Positions 33,789 to 42,416 of a stretch of DNA of 64,000 nt are shown one piece after another. The position numbers were made by a program, and so were the translations under genes. The notes under the pieces are model-generated. The model ran no database searches, was not told where the DNA came from, and saw only the letters and a list, made by a program, of their open reading frames with translations. The stretch is from Mycolicibacterium litorale (GTDB lineage Bacteria > Actinomycetota > Actinomycetes > Mycobacteriales > Mycobacteriaceae): positions 3,534,001 to 3,598,000 of the forward strand of contig NZ_AP023287.1 of the NCBI RefSeq assembly GCF_014218295.1. The letters are read 5' to 3'. The first letter of the stretch is position 1. Every line of letters starts with the position of its first letter.

Positions 33789-35026
33789 CGGTACCCACCC
33801 AGAAGGTCGCCGTGGCGATCATCGGCGGCGGCCCCTCCGGCCTCACCGCGGCCGCGGCACTCGCCCCCGACCTCGACGTCCTGGTCCTCGAGCGCGAAGC
33901 GCAGACCGGCGGAATCCCCAGGCACAGCGACCATCCCGGCTACGGGATGCGTGACCTTCGGCGGTTCATGTCCGGCCCGGCCTACGCGCGGCGGCTGACC
34001 GTCCAGGCGCTCGACGCCGGCGCGATGCTCGAAACCGAGGCGATGGTGACCGGCTGGGGCGGGGAGCGCCTCCTGCAGGTGACCACACCGCGCGGCGTGC
34101 GGACGGTGGCGGCCGACGCGGTCGTGCTCGCCACCGGCGCGCGCGAACGGCCACGGCCGGCCCGGCTCATCCCGGGTGACCGGCCCGACGGGGTGTACAC
34201 CACGGGGCAACTGCAGAACCTCGTGCATCTGCACCACGCCCGGGTGGGCACACGCGCGCTGATCGTCGGCGCGGAACTGGTCAGCTGGTCGGCGGTGCTC
34301 ACACTGCGCGAGGCGGGCTGTGCGACGGTCGCGATGGTCACCGGTCACCCCCGCTCGGAGTCCTATGCTGCGTTCCGCATCCCGGGCCGGACGCTGATGG
34401 ACGGGCCGGTGCTGACGCGCAGCAGGCTGGTGCGCATCGAGGGGAAGGACCGGGTGCGCAACGCGGTGGTGGAGAACCTCGACACCGGTGAGCGCACCAC
34501 CGTCGAATGCGACACCGTCGTGTTCACCGGCGACTGGATTCCCGACCACGAGCTCGCCCGGACCGGCGGTCTGGCGATGGACGCAGGCACCCGCGGCCCC
34601 GTGGTCGACGCGGCCCTGCGCACCAGTGCCCCAGGCGTTTTCGCGGTCGGCAATCTGCTGCACCCGGTCGACACCGCCGATGGCGCCGCGCTCGACGGCA
34701 GGCACGTGGCCACCGCGGTACGGGACTGGCTGCGGCGCCGCGAGGCTCCGGCGCCCGGCGTGCGCATCCGCACCGACGGACCGTTCACCTGGGTCGCCCC
34801 GCAACTCGTCACGCCCAACGGCGGCGCCGCGTCCCGTGGCGATCTGCTGTTCTGGGTCGACGAGTACCGCCGGTTGCCGAAGCTGCGGGCGGTGCAGGAC
34901 GGCCGCACGGTGGGTACGGCGCGCACGGTGTGGCCCGCCGCACCCGGGCGGGTCTATCGTGCGCCGTGGTCGCTGGTCGGCGGCGCCGACCCGAACGGCG
35001 GCGACGTGACGGTGTCGTTCGCCTGA
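33785..35026 (+). CDS. GlpB/HcnB-like NAD(P)/FAD-dependent oxidoreductase
   Basis: This 413-residue two-dinucleotide-fold flavoprotein has FAD motif VAIIGGGPSGLTAAAALAPD at the N-terminus, the ADAVVLATGARERPRPARLI motif, and a second nucleotide-binding fold TRALIVGAELVSWSAVLTLR, in which the glycines are partly replaced (GAELVS). The late FAD motif is APGVFAVGNLLHPVDTADGA. Such proteins pair with a GlpA/HcnC/opine-oxidase subunit to form a heteromeric dehydrogenase. It is the last gene of the operon; a VWA gene faces it 33 bp away. The electron acceptor is unknown. Confidence 0.88.
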   Translation: MTVPTQKVAVAIIGGGPSGLTAAAALAPDLDVLVLEREAQTGGIPRHSDHPGYGMRDLRRFMSGPAYARRLTVQALDAGAMLETEAMVTGWGGERLLQVTTPRGVRTVAADAVVLATGARERPRPARLIPGDRPDGVYTTGQLQNLVHLHHARVGTRALIVGAELVSWSAVLTLREAGCATVAMVTGHPRSESYAAFRIPGRTLMDGPVLTRSRLVRIEGKDRVRNAVVENLDTGERTTVECDTVVFTGDWIPDHELARTGGLAMDAGTRGPVVDAALRTSAPGVFAVGNLLHPVDTADGAALDGRHVATAVRDWLRRREAPAPGVRIRTDGPFTWVAPQLVTPNGGAASRGDLLFWVDEYRRLPKLRAVQDGRTVGTARTVWPAAPGRVYRAPWSLVGGADPNGGDVTVSFA

Positions 35027-35059
35027 CCCGGCCTGCGCGCAGACAGGGAACGGGAGGAG

Positions 35060-36502
35060 CTAGACGGGCAGCAGCTGGTCGATCACCGCGGCCAGCTGTT
35101 TGGCCGAACGGCACTCGTGCATGGTGATGACGTCCTCGTAGCGAGGCGTGGCCGAATCACCGCTTCCCCACAGGTGTTTGGGCTCAGGGTTGAGCCAGTG
35201 CGCGTGGCGGCTGGCGTTGACCATCCGGGCCAGCAGTTCGGTTTCGGGGTTGCGGTAGTTGTTGCGGCCGTCGCCGAGCACCAGCAGCGAACTGCGCGGG
35301 GAGAGCGCCTGCGGATACTTGTGCAGGAACGACACGAACGCGTTGCCGTAGTCGGAATGCCCGTCGCGGGTGTACACCCCGGCCTCCCGGGTGATGCGCT
35401 GCACCGCCACCGCGAGATCGGCGTCGGGCCCGAACAGCTGTGTCACCTCATCGGTGGTGTCGATGAACGCGAAGACGCGCACCCGCGAGAACTGTTGGCG
35501 CAGCGCGTGAACCAGCATCAGCGTGAAGTGGCTGAATCCGGCGACCGACCCCGACACATCGCAGAGCACGACCAGTTCCGGCCGGGCCGGGTGCGGCTTC
35601 TTGAGCGCGACGTCGATCGGCACACCGCCGGTCGACATCGACTTGCGCAGCGTCTTGCGCATGTCGATCTCACCGGCCCTGGCGCGGCGCCGGCGCGCCG
35701 CCAGCCGCGTGGCCAGCGTGCGTGCCAACGGGGCGACCACCCGGCGCATCTGGCGCAGCTGCTCACCGGAGGCGCGCAGGAACTCGACGTTCTCCGAGAG
35801 CTGCGGCACCCCGTACATCTGGACGTGTTCGCGCCCCAGCTGTTCGGCGGTGCGTCGTTTCGTCTCCCCCTCGACCATCTTGCGCAATTGCGAGATGCGG
35901 CGGGCTGCAACGGCTTTGGCGATCTGCTCCTGCGTCGGGGTGGGCTCGTCGCCGTAGGGCGCCAGCAGCCCGGCGAGCAACCGGCCCTCCAGATCGTCGA
36001 GGCTCATCGCCTTGAGCGCCTGATACGACGAGTACGACGGCCCCCGACTCGAGTTGTAGCGACCGTAGGATTCGACGATCTGGGCGATCATCGCCGTCAA
36101 CCGCTCGTCCATCTCGGCCAGGTCGGGGTTGTCGGTCAGCAGCTTCACCAGCGCCTCACGCATCGCCTCGATGTCCTCGGGAGGCAGGCCCTGCTCGTCG
36201 CCGTCCGCGTCCTCGTCGGGCAGCACCGTCTTGCCGCCCAGCGCGGCCGGGAAGAACAGGTCGAACATCGCGTCGTAGGTGTCGCGGTGGTCCGGACGCC
36301 GCAGCACCGCGCACGCCAGACCCTCGCGCAACACCTCGCGGTCGCCCAGCCCGAGGACGGCCATCACCCGTCCGGCGTCGACGGTCTCCGACGGACCCAC
36401 CGAAATCCCCTGCCCGCGCAGCGCTTCGACGAACTCGACCAGATGGCCGGGCAGCCCGTGCGGGGCCAGCGGCTGGGGCGGTCGGACGCGGCGCGGTGGC
36501 AT
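35060..36502 (-). CDS. VWA-domain protein of the CoxE/YehP-like type (Rv2425c-like)
   Basis: The 480-residue protein has an N-terminal helical region (HLVEFVEALRGQGISVGPSE), an acidic linker (PDEDADGDEQGL) and a C-terminal von Willebrand A domain with the MIDAS motif DVSGS (near residue 315, ELVVLCDVSGSVAGFSHFTL) and RVRVFAFIDTTDEVTQLF. It starts at ATG 36502, overlapping the MoxR stop (TGATG). MoxR plus CoxE-type VWA pairs act as chaperones inserting metals or remodelling a target; the target is not obvious here. Confidence 0.9.
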   Translation of the reverse strand: MPPRRVRPPQPLAPHGLPGHLVEFVEALRGQGISVGPSETVDAGRVMAVLGLGDREVLREGLACAVLRRPDHRDTYDAMFDLFFPAALGGKTVLPDEDADGDEQGLPPEDIEAMREALVKLLTDNPDLAEMDERLTAMIAQIVESYGRYNSSRGPSYSSYQALKAMSLDDLEGRLLAGLLAPYGDEPTPTQEQIAKAVAARRISQLRKMVEGETKRRTAEQLGREHVQMYGVPQLSENVEFLRASGEQLRQMRRVVAPLARTLATRLAARRRRARAGEIDMRKTLRKSMSTGGVPIDVALKKPHPARPELVVLCDVSGSVAGFSHFTLMLVHALRQQFSRVRVFAFIDTTDEVTQLFGPDADLAVAVQRITREAGVYTRDGHSDYGNAFVSFLHKYPQALSPRSSLLVLGDGRNNYRNPETELLARMVNASRHAHWLNPEPKHLWGSGDSATPRYEDVITMHECRSAKQLAAVIDQLLPV

Positions 36503-37386
36503 CAGTTGAGCCTTAGCTCTCCGGCGGCGCGCTGCTGGTCGGACTGGTGCTTGAGCACCACACCGAGGGTGGCGGCGATCATCGCGTCGTCGATGGTGTC
36601 CATCCCCAGCGCGAGCACGGTGCGGCCCCAGTCGATGGTCTCGGCCACCGACGGCAGCTTCTTGAGCTGCATCCCGCGCAGCACGCCGATGATGCGTACC
36701 AGCTCGGAAGCCAGGTTCTCGGGCAGTTCGGGCACGCGGGACAGCAAGATGCGCCGCTCGAGGTCCGGATCGGGAAAGTCGATGTGCAGGAACAGGCAGC
36801 GCCGTTTGAGCGCCTCGGACAGTTCCCGGGTGGCGTTGGAGGTGAGCACGACGAACGGTGTCCGCTCGGCCTTGATCGTGCCGAGCTCCGGCACGGTCAC
36901 CGCGAAGTCGGAGAGCACCTCGAGCAGCAGGCCCTCGATCTCGATGTCGGCCTTGTCGGTCTCGTCGACCAGCAGCACCGTCGGCTCGGTGCGCCGGATC
37001 GCCGTCAGCAGCGGCCGCGACAGCAGGAACTCCTCGGAGAACACGTCGAGTTTGGTCCGGTCCCAGTCCCCTGCTGCCTGATTGCCGGCCTGGATGCGCA
37101 GGATCTGCTTGGCGTGGTTCCACTCGTAGAGGGCGCGGGCCTCGTCGACCCCCTCGTAGCACTGCAGCCGGACCAGCCCCGAGCCGGTGGCCTGGGCGAC
37201 GGCCCTGGCGAGTTCGGTCTTGCCCACGCCCGCGGGCCCCTCGACCAGCAGAGGTTTGCCGAGCCGGTCGGCGAGGAAGACGGCGGTGGCCGTCGCGGTG
37301 TCGGGCAGGTATCCGGTCTCGGCGAGGCGGCGCGCGACATCGTCGATGTCAGCGAACAGCGGTGCCGGACGTGCGGGGACGCTCAC
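36502..37386 (-). CDS. MoxR-family AAA+ ATPase (Rv2426c-like)
   Basis: This 294-residue AAA+ chaperone-like ATPase has Walker A GPAGVGKTE (residues 50-58), Walker B VLLVDETDKAD, sensor 1 PFVVLTSNATRELS, and Arg finger region LKRRCLFLHIDFPD. It starts at GTG 37386 and is coupled to the VWA gene. Such pairs use ATP to activate or assemble a partner enzyme. The operon's true client may lie elsewhere; proA is 15 nt upstream on the same strand. Confidence 0.92.
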   Translation of the reverse strand: MSVPARPAPLFADIDDVARRLAETGYLPDTATATAVFLADRLGKPLLVEGPAGVGKTELARAVAQATGSGLVRLQCYEGVDEARALYEWNHAKQILRIQAGNQAAGDWDRTKLDVFSEEFLLSRPLLTAIRRTEPTVLLVDETDKADIEIEGLLLEVLSDFAVTVPELGTIKAERTPFVVLTSNATRELSEALKRRCLFLHIDFPDPDLERRILLSRVPELPENLASELVRIIGVLRGMQLKKLPSVAETIDWGRTVLALGMDTIDDAMIAATLGVVLKHQSDQQRAAGELRLN

Positions 37387-37401
37387 GAATGGGGCTCCGA
37401 T

Positions 37402-38649
37402 CTAGGCAGGGCGGGTGTGGCCGTCTCCCCACACAATCCACTTGGTCGAGGTCAATTCTGGCAGACCCATCGGGCCCCGGGCGTGCAGCTTCTGAGTGGA
37501 GATGCCGATCTCGGCGCCGAATCCGAACTGCTCACCGTCGGTGAACGCCGTCGACGCGTTGACCATCACCGCGGCCGCATCGACTCGTTCGGTGAAGCGT
37601 TGCGCCGCAGCGAGATCCGCGGTGACGATGGCTTCGGTGTGCCCCGAGCCGTACTCGTTGACGTGGGCGATCGCGGCGTCGACGCCGTCGACCACAGCCA
37701 GCGCGATGTCCATGGACAGGAATTCGGCGCGCAGTTCCTCTTCGGTGGGGTTCGCGTGCACGGTCACCCCGGCGTCCTGCAGCGCCTTGGTGAGCCGAGG
37801 TACGGCGTGCTCGGCGATCGCCGCGTCGACGAGCACCGACTCGGCAGCGTTGCAGACACTGGGCCGCCGGGTCTTGGCGTTGAGCAGGATGGTCTCGGCC
37901 ATGTCCAGGTCGGCCGCGGAGTGCACGTAGACGTGGCAGTTGCCGACGCCGGTCTCGATCGTGGGCACCTGGGCATCGCGGACGACGGCGTCGATCAGAC
38001 CGGCCCCGCCGCGCGGGATCACCACGTCGACCAGACCGCGGGCCTGGATCAGGTGGGTGACGCTGGCCCGGTCGTGGCTGGGCAGCAGCTGCACCGCATC
38101 CGCGTCGAGCCCCTCGCCGATCAGGGCGACGCGCAGCGAGTCGACGAGCGCGGCGTTGGAGTGCGCCGCCGACGAACTGCCCCGCAGCAGCACCGCGTTG
38201 CCGGACTTCAACGTGAGGCCGAACGCGTCGACCGTGACGTTCGGCCTGCCCTCGTAGACGATGCCGACCACGCCGAGCGGCACCCGCTGCTGACGCAGCT
38301 GCAGACCGTTGACCAGCGTGTTGCCGCGCAGCACCTCACCCACCGGGTCCGGCAGGCTCGCGACCTGGCGCAGACCCGCGGCGACACCGTCGATGCGCTG
38401 GGGGTTGAGCGCCAGCCGGTCGAGCATGGCGGCGGGCGTCCCGGCCGCCTCGGCCTTCTCGAGGTCCTTCGCGTTGGCCGCGATGATGAGGTGCGCGTCC
38501 ATGAGCACCCGATCGGCCGCCGCGCGCAGCGCGCGGTTCTTCGTCTCGGTGGACAGCGTCGCCAGCGCGCGGGAGGCGACGCGGGCCCGTCGGGCGGCGT
38601 CGTGGACCTCGGTGCGCAGATCGACAGCGGCGGGGGCGTGCACACTCAT
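37402..38649 (-). CDS. proA: Gamma-glutamyl phosphate reductase
   Basis: ProA reduces gamma-glutamyl phosphate to glutamate semialdehyde in proline synthesis; proB is at 48.5 kb in this window. The 415-residue ALDH-fold protein shows [20 protein letters not shown], the catalytic-Cys region [20 protein letters not shown], and [23 protein letters not shown] 38649 lies 6 nt after TACGCT, giving a likely leaderless transcript. The long upstream extension of the frame is not coding. Confidence 0.96.
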   Translation of the reverse strand: MSVHAPAAVDLRTEVHDAARRARVASRALATLSTETKNRALRAAADRVLMDAHLIIAANAKDLEKAEAAGTPAAMLDRLALNPQRIDGVAAGLRQVASLPDPVGEVLRGNTLVNGLQLRQQRVPLGVVGIVYEGRPNVTVDAFGLTLKSGNAVLLRGSSSAAHSNAALVDSLRVALIGEGLDADAVQLLPSHDRASVTHLIQARGLVDVVIPRGGAGLIDAVVRDAQVPTIETGVGNCHVYVHSAADLDMAETILLNAKTRRPSVCNAAESVLVDAAIAEHAVPRLTKALQDAGVTVHANPTEEELRAEFLSMDIALAVVDGVDAAIAHVNEYGSGHTEAIVTADLAAAQRFTERVDAAAVMVNASTAFTDGEQFGFGAEIGISTQKLHARGPMGLPELTSTKWIVWGDGHTRPA

Positions 38650-38655
38650 CAGTCC

Positions 38656-38661
38656 AGCGTA
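38656..38661 (-). promoter_or_regulatory. -10 box of leaderless proA promoter (TACGCT)
   Basis: On the minus strand TACGCT ends 6 nt before the proA ATG, so RNA would begin at the start codon itself. There is no Shine-Dalgarno before proA. Confidence 0.4.
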
Positions 38662-38717
38662 TCGAAGGTGGCGGTGCCACCTGACGCGTGTCGCCCCAGG
38701 CAGGAGGGCACCTGGTC

Positions 38718-38723
38718 TAGCGT
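38718..38723 (+). promoter_or_regulatory. -10 box of leaderless rbsK-like promoter (TAGCGT)
   Basis: TAGCGT ends 6 nt before ATG 38730 and no ribosome site is visible. The preceding TGGTCTAG is a partial match to the GntR operator core, probably chance. Confidence 0.4.
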
Positions 38724-38729
38724 GAGCGC

Positions 38730-39590
38730 ATGGCGGCGGCGCGAGTCTGCGTGGTGGGCAGTGTGAACGTCGACCTTCGCTTCGCGGTACCGGCCCTTCC
38801 GCGCCCCGGCCAGACCGTTCTCGCCTCGTCGATGTCGTCCTCTCCGGGCGGTAAGGGCGGTAATCAGGCGGTGGCGGCCGCACGGGCCGGCGCCGACGTC
38901 CGGCTGGTGGCCGCACTCGGCGACGACCCGGCCGCCGCCCGGTTACGCGGGCACCTACGGGAGAACGGCGTCGGACTCGACGGTGTGGTGACGGTGCCGG
39001 GACCCAGCGGTTCGGCCGTCGTCATGGTCGACGCCGCGGCGGAGAACGCGATCGTCGTCGCGCCAGGGGCCAACGCCCATCTGGGCGTGAACTCCGCCGC
39101 GGTGCGCGCGGTGATCTCCGAAGCCGACGTCGTGCTCATGCAGTTGGAGATCCCGCTGACCACCGCCAACGACGCGGCGCGGGTGGCGCGTGCCGCCGGA
39201 GCCGTCGTGATCGTCAACGCCTCCCCGGCCGGCGCCCCGCCGCACGAATTGCTGAGGCTGGCCGAAGCGGCCGACGTGGTGGTGGTGAACCAGGCCGAGG
39301 CCGGGGAATGGCACTGGCCGGTTCCGCATCTGGTGATCACCCGGGGCGCGCGCGGCGCGAGCTACCTCGGCGACGGCGAGCGGTTCGACATCCCGGCGCC
39401 GGCGGTCGAGGCGGTCGACACCACCGGCGCAGGTGACGTGTTCGCCGGGGTGCTGGCCGCGCATTGGCGCGACGGCCACCACGAGGAGGCACTGCGCCGC
39501 GCGTGTACGGCTGGTGCGCTGGCCACGCTGGTCCCGGGTGCGGGTGACTGCGCCCCCACCGCAGAAGCGATCGACGACGCCTTGAGTTGA
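38730..39590 (+). CDS. rbsK: PfkB-family sugar kinase, ribokinase-like
   Basis: This 286-residue PfkB-fold kinase phosphorylates ribose or a related sugar at the expense of ATP. It has [20 protein letters not shown], the sugar-site [20 protein letters not shown] (PfkB signature 1) and [14 protein letters not shown] (signature 2, with the catalytic Asp). The order of motifs fits RbsK well and the gene is in the Rv2436 position. A crotonase gene follows at once on the same strand. No ribose transporter is near, so the substrate could be another furanose. Confidence 0.88.
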   Translation: MAAARVCVVGSVNVDLRFAVPALPRPGQTVLASSMSSSPGGKGGNQAVAAARAGADVRLVAALGDDPAAARLRGHLRENGVGLDGVVTVPGPSGSAVVMVDAAAENAIVVAPGANAHLGVNSAAVRAVISEADVVLMQLEIPLTTANDAARVARAAGAVVIVNASPAGAPPHELLRLAEAADVVVVNQAEAGEWHWPVPHLVITRGARGASYLGDGERFDIPAPAVEAVDTTGAGDVFAGVLAAHWRDGHHEEALRRACTAGALATLVPGAGDCAPTAEAIDDALS

Positions 39591-39606
39591 GATGACAGGA
39601 GAAGCG

Positions 39607-40455
39607 ATGACGACGACGTCGGAGGACAACAGGTCCGAGCAGGACACACCGCGCCCACCGGACGGGGACTGGCTGGGCACGCCGTACCTGCGGTTCACCC
39701 GCGAGGGCGCGTTCGGTGTCTGCACGCTCGACCGGCCCGCAGCGCGCAACGCGATGACACCGGCGATGTACTTCGGTATCCGCTACGCGGTGCGCCACGT
39801 CGACGCGGACCCCGATCTCGCCGGGCTGCTGATCACCGGCGCCGGTGACGTGTTCGCCCCCGGCGGTGACATGGGAGGCGGCGACGGCAGCGACAACTGG
39901 CTGACGTTCGGGTCGGCGCTGGGAATGGATGTGACGCCGTTCGAGACGCTGCGCCAGTCGGTCAAACCCGTCGTGTCGGCGGTCAACGGGCTGTGCCAGG
40001 GCGGTGGGCTGCAGATCGCGCTGTGCAGCGATATGGCGGTGGTCAGCGACCGCGCCACCTTCCGCGTGCCCGAACTGTTCCGCGGGATCGCCGACACCTA
40101 TTACAGCCAGATGCTGACCCGGCTCATCGGCCCGGTCCGCACGCGCGACCTCATGCTGACCGGCCGGACGCTGTCCGCCCAGGAGGCCCAGGACTGGGGC
40201 ATGGTGGCGCGGGTCGTCCCGCACGACGAGCTGATCGACGCCGCCAAAGAGGTGCTCGCGCAATGCTGTCGCACCGCACCGCAGGCCCGCAGCGTCGTCA
40301 AGTCGAGTATCGACAGCTACCTCGGGCTGTTCGACCGGATCGGCATGCAGGCCAGCTACTCCTCGCCCGAGGCGCGGGAGGGCTTCCGTTCCTTCAAGGA
40401 GCGACGCTCCCCTGACTGGGTGCACCCGGCGCTACGGGTGGATGGGCGACTGTAG
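39607..40455 (+). CDS. Enoyl-CoA hydratase/isomerase family protein
   Basis: This is a crotonase-fold enzyme of 282 aa acting on acyl-CoA esters. I choose ATG 39607 (MTTTSEDN), with AGGAG 7 nt upstream, rather than ATG 39592. The two oxyanion-hole segments are GAGDVFAPGGDM and NGLCQGGGLQIALCSDMAVV; the Glu-bearing RVPELFRGIADTYYSQMLTR follows. The N-terminal 25 residues are polar and low in structure. It is 16 nt after the rbsK-like gene. The exact reaction (hydratase, isomerase or dehalogenase) is not clear. Confidence 0.87.
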   Translation: MTTTSEDNRSEQDTPRPPDGDWLGTPYLRFTREGAFGVCTLDRPAARNAMTPAMYFGIRYAVRHVDADPDLAGLLITGAGDVFAPGGDMGGGDGSDNWLTFGSALGMDVTPFETLRQSVKPVVSAVNGLCQGGGLQIALCSDMAVVSDRATFRVPELFRGIADTYYSQMLTRLIGPVRTRDLMLTGRTLSAQEAQDWGMVARVVPHDELIDAAKEVLAQCCRTAPQARSVVKSSIDSYLGLFDRIGMQASYSSPEAREGFRSFKERRSPDWVHPALRVDGRL

Positions 40456-40467
40456 GCGGGCGGCGCC

Positions 40468-40719
40468 TCAACGGTGCCGGCCGCCGATCCCGAAGGGGTA
40501 GAAGCCGAACCCGCCGAAGTAGGGCAGCTGCGCCTGATAGTCGACCACCGGCGGGGTCGAGACGATCTGGGCGTTGCCCGGTCTCTGACACAGCGTGGAC
40601 AGCGCGGTGGCCGAGCACGTCGGTCCGCTGGGTGCCGCATGGGCCGACGGCGCCGCGCACAGCGCAACCGCGACGCCAACGCTGAGAAGTGAAGCCCGCA
40701 GTGTCGTGCCGACGCGCAT
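40468..40719 (-). CDS. Small secreted protein, 83-residue precursor
   Basis: MRVGTTLRASLLSVGVAVAL begins a Sec signal peptide with a likely cut after AHA (near residue 29). The mature peptide (about 53 aa) has two Cys (PTCSATALSTLCQR), likely a disulfide, and an aromatic/Gly end (LPYFGGFGFYPFGIGGRHR). ATG 40719 follows GGAAGGAG. No known domain is present. It is convergent with the crotonase and divergent from the metal-sensor operon. Proteins of this type are common and unstudied in mycobacteria. Confidence 0.75.
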   Translation of the reverse strand: MRVGTTLRASLLSVGVAVALCAAPSAHAAPSGPTCSATALSTLCQRPGNAQIVSTPPVVDYQAQLPYFGGFGFYPFGIGGRHR

Positions 40720-40831
40720 GGGAACTCCTTCCAAACTCTGTGGTGTGACAGCTCTCAGGGTCGCGCGCACGGGCGGCGACGTCATCGGCGCTGACCCCCA
40801 TTCGCCACTACCGGACAGCAGGCACGGTCAG

Positions 40832-40867
40832 TTCAGATATTGCTGAATTCATCCAAAGATGTACTAT
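40832..40867 (+). promoter_or_regulatory. Operator-promoter of the cmtR-like operon
   Basis: TTCAG-N6-CTGAA (40832-40847) is a 16-bp dyad overlapping the expected -35 position. TACTAT (40862-40867) is the -10 box, 6 nt before ATG 40874, giving a leaderless mRNA. This is the usual layout for autorepression by an ArsR/SmtB protein. Confidence 0.5.
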
Positions 40868-40873
40868 TCCGGC

Positions 40874-41200
40874 ATGCTCACCGTGGTCCACCGCGACGCA
40901 CTCTCCCGGTTCGGTGCCGCCCTGTCGGATGCGACACGGGTCGAGATCCTGCTGGCGCTACGGACCGGCCCCGGTTACCCGTCGGCCCTCGCCGACCAGC
41001 TCGGCGTCTCTCGACAGATCCTGTCCAACCATCTCGCCTGCCTACGCGGTTGCGGACTGGTCACCGTCACCCCGGAGGGCCGGCGCAGCCGTTACGAACT
41101 GAGCGACCCGCGGATCGCCCACGCGCTCGACGACCTGATCGGCCTGGTGCTGACCGTGGACCCGGCGTGCTGTCCGGCCGCCGACGAAGGGTGCTGCTGA
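40874..41200 (+). CDS. CmtR-like ArsR/SmtB metal sensor
   Basis: This 108-residue winged-helix repressor is related to the Cd/Pb sensor CmtR. In the recognition helix HLACLRGCGLV, Cys56 and Cys60 match CmtR's metal ligands Cys57 and Cys61. The C-terminal tail ends DPACCPAADEGCC, giving four more cysteines where CmtR has one (Cys102). ATG 40874 lies 6 nt after TACTAT, so a leaderless start is likely; an ATG at 40859 would sit inside the promoter. Metal binding should release the operator. The stop overlaps the transporter ATG by 1 nt. Confidence 0.85.
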   Translation: MLTVVHRDALSRFGAALSDATRVEILLALRTGPGYPSALADQLGVSRQILSNHLACLRGCGLVTVTPEGRRSRYELSDPRIAHALDDLIGLVLTVDPACCPAADEGCC

Positions 41201-41805
41201 TGGCCACCGCGACAGGCCGCCGCGCCGTCCTGACACGTCGGGTGCGCCTGCTGGTCGCCGCCACGATCACCTACAACATCGTCGAGGCACTGGTCGCGCT
41301 GACCGAGGGTGTGCGGGTGTCGTCGTCGGCGCTGGTCGGCTTCGGCCTCGACTCCGTGATCGAGGTGTCGTCCGCGGCGGCGGTCGCATGGCAGTTCACG
41401 GCCCCCGATCCGGAGACGCGGGAGAAGGCCGCGCTGCGCTTCATCGCCTTCTCGTTCTTCGCCCTCGCCGCCTACGTCACCGTCGATGCGGTGCTCACCC
41501 TGCTCGGTGTGCGTGAGCCGCGACCGTCGCTCGTCGGGATCGCCCTGGCCGCGGCCAGTCTTCTGATCATGCCGGCACTGTCGCTCGCCCAGCGCCGTGC
41601 CGGCCGCGAGCTCGGGTCGGTGTCCGCGGTCGCCGATTCCAAACAGACACTGCTGTGCACCTACCTGTCGGCGGTGTTGCTGGCCGGCCTGATCCTCAAC
41701 AGCACACTCGGCTGGGAGTGGGCCGATCCAGTGGCGGCGCTGGGCATCGCGGCGATCGCCGTGCGCGAAGGTGTGAACGCCTGGCGAGGGGACCCGTGCT
41801 GCTGA
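41200..41805 (+). CDS. CDF-like cation efflux membrane protein (short form)
   Basis: The 201-residue polytopic protein (5-6 helices) resembles the membrane domain of cation diffusion facilitators, with ALVGFGLDSVIEVSSAAAVA and SVSAVADSKQTLLCTYLSAV where CDFs have their transport-site helices. The usual His/Asp site is replaced (QxxxC in the second helix), and the cytoplasmic CDF domain is absent. It ends DPCC. The gene is co-translated with a CmtR-like sensor, so Cd, Pb or Zn export is the best guess. The odd site and short length leave room for another role. Confidence 0.8.
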   Translation: MATATGRRAVLTRRVRLLVAATITYNIVEALVALTEGVRVSSSALVGFGLDSVIEVSSAAAVAWQFTAPDPETREKAALRFIAFSFFALAAYVTVDAVLTLLGVREPRPSLVGIALAAASLLIMPALSLAQRRAGRELGSVSAVADSKQTLLCTYLSAVLLAGLILNSTLGWEWADPVAALGIAAIAVREGVNAWRGDPCC

Positions 41806-42416
41806 TGTCCGCACCGATGACCGCCCTGCTCCTGCTGGGAGTGTTCGGACTGCTCGGATTCGGTTGGCGCAGTTGGGAACAGCGACGCAGGACCGGGTCG
41901 ACGGGATTTCGCGGTGTGAGCGGGCGCCCCGGCTCGGTCGAGTGGTTCGCCGGCGTCGGCTTCGTCGTCGCGATCGCGGCGGCTCTGGTGGCGCCGGCAC
42001 TTCAGCTCGGCGGCGTCGTGTCGCCCGTCGCGCCGCTGGACACCCCGTGGATACAGCTCCTGGGCGTGGTGCTGGCGGTCGCCGGGATCGCCGCGACGCT
42101 CTACGCGCAGGTCGACATGGGCGACTCCTGGCGCGTCGGCGTGGATCACGCGGAAACGACCGCGCTGGTACGGTCCGGTGTCTTCGCCTGGGTACGCAAC
42201 CCGATCTTCTCGGCGATGCTGGTGTTCGGCTTCGGGATCGCGCTGGTGACCCCGAATCCCGTTGCCCTGGCGGGATTCGTCCTGCTGGTGGTGACGATCG
42301 AGCTGCAGGTGCGGGTGGTGGAGGAACCGTACCTGCGCGCCGTCCACGGCGACGCCTACCGGGAGTACACGGCCGCGGTCGGCCGGTTCGTGCCCCGGAT
42401 CGGGTTGTATCGCTGA
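41805..42416 (+). CDS. Isoprenylcysteine carboxyl methyltransferase (ICMT)-family membrane protein
   Basis: The 203-residue membrane protein has four hydrophobic segments and the C-terminal ICMT core: LVRSGVFAWVRNPIFSAMLV (RHPxY-like motif) and EEPYLRAVHGDAYREYTAAV, which bind SAM in this fold. ATG 41805 overlaps the transporter stop by 1 nt; GTG 41796 behind GAGGGGA is an alternative. ICMT-like proteins are often neighbours of metal or arsenic genes in actinobacteria, but the methylated substrate is unknown. It ends the sensor-transporter operon. Confidence 0.82.
   Translation: MSAPMTALLLLGVFGLLGFGWRSWEQRRRTGSTGFRGVSGRPGSVEWFAGVGFVVAIAAALVAPALQLGGVVSPVAPLDTPWIQLLGVVLAVAGIAATLYAQVDMGDSWRVGVDHAETTALVRSGVFAWVRNPIFSAMLVFGFGIALVTPNPVALAGFVLLVVTIELQVRVVEEPYLRAVHGDAYREYTAAVGRFVPRIGLYR

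Noticed and set aside
40742..40760. TGTGA half-site as a third CRP site
   Set aside because: The second half-site does not match TCACA at the right distance.
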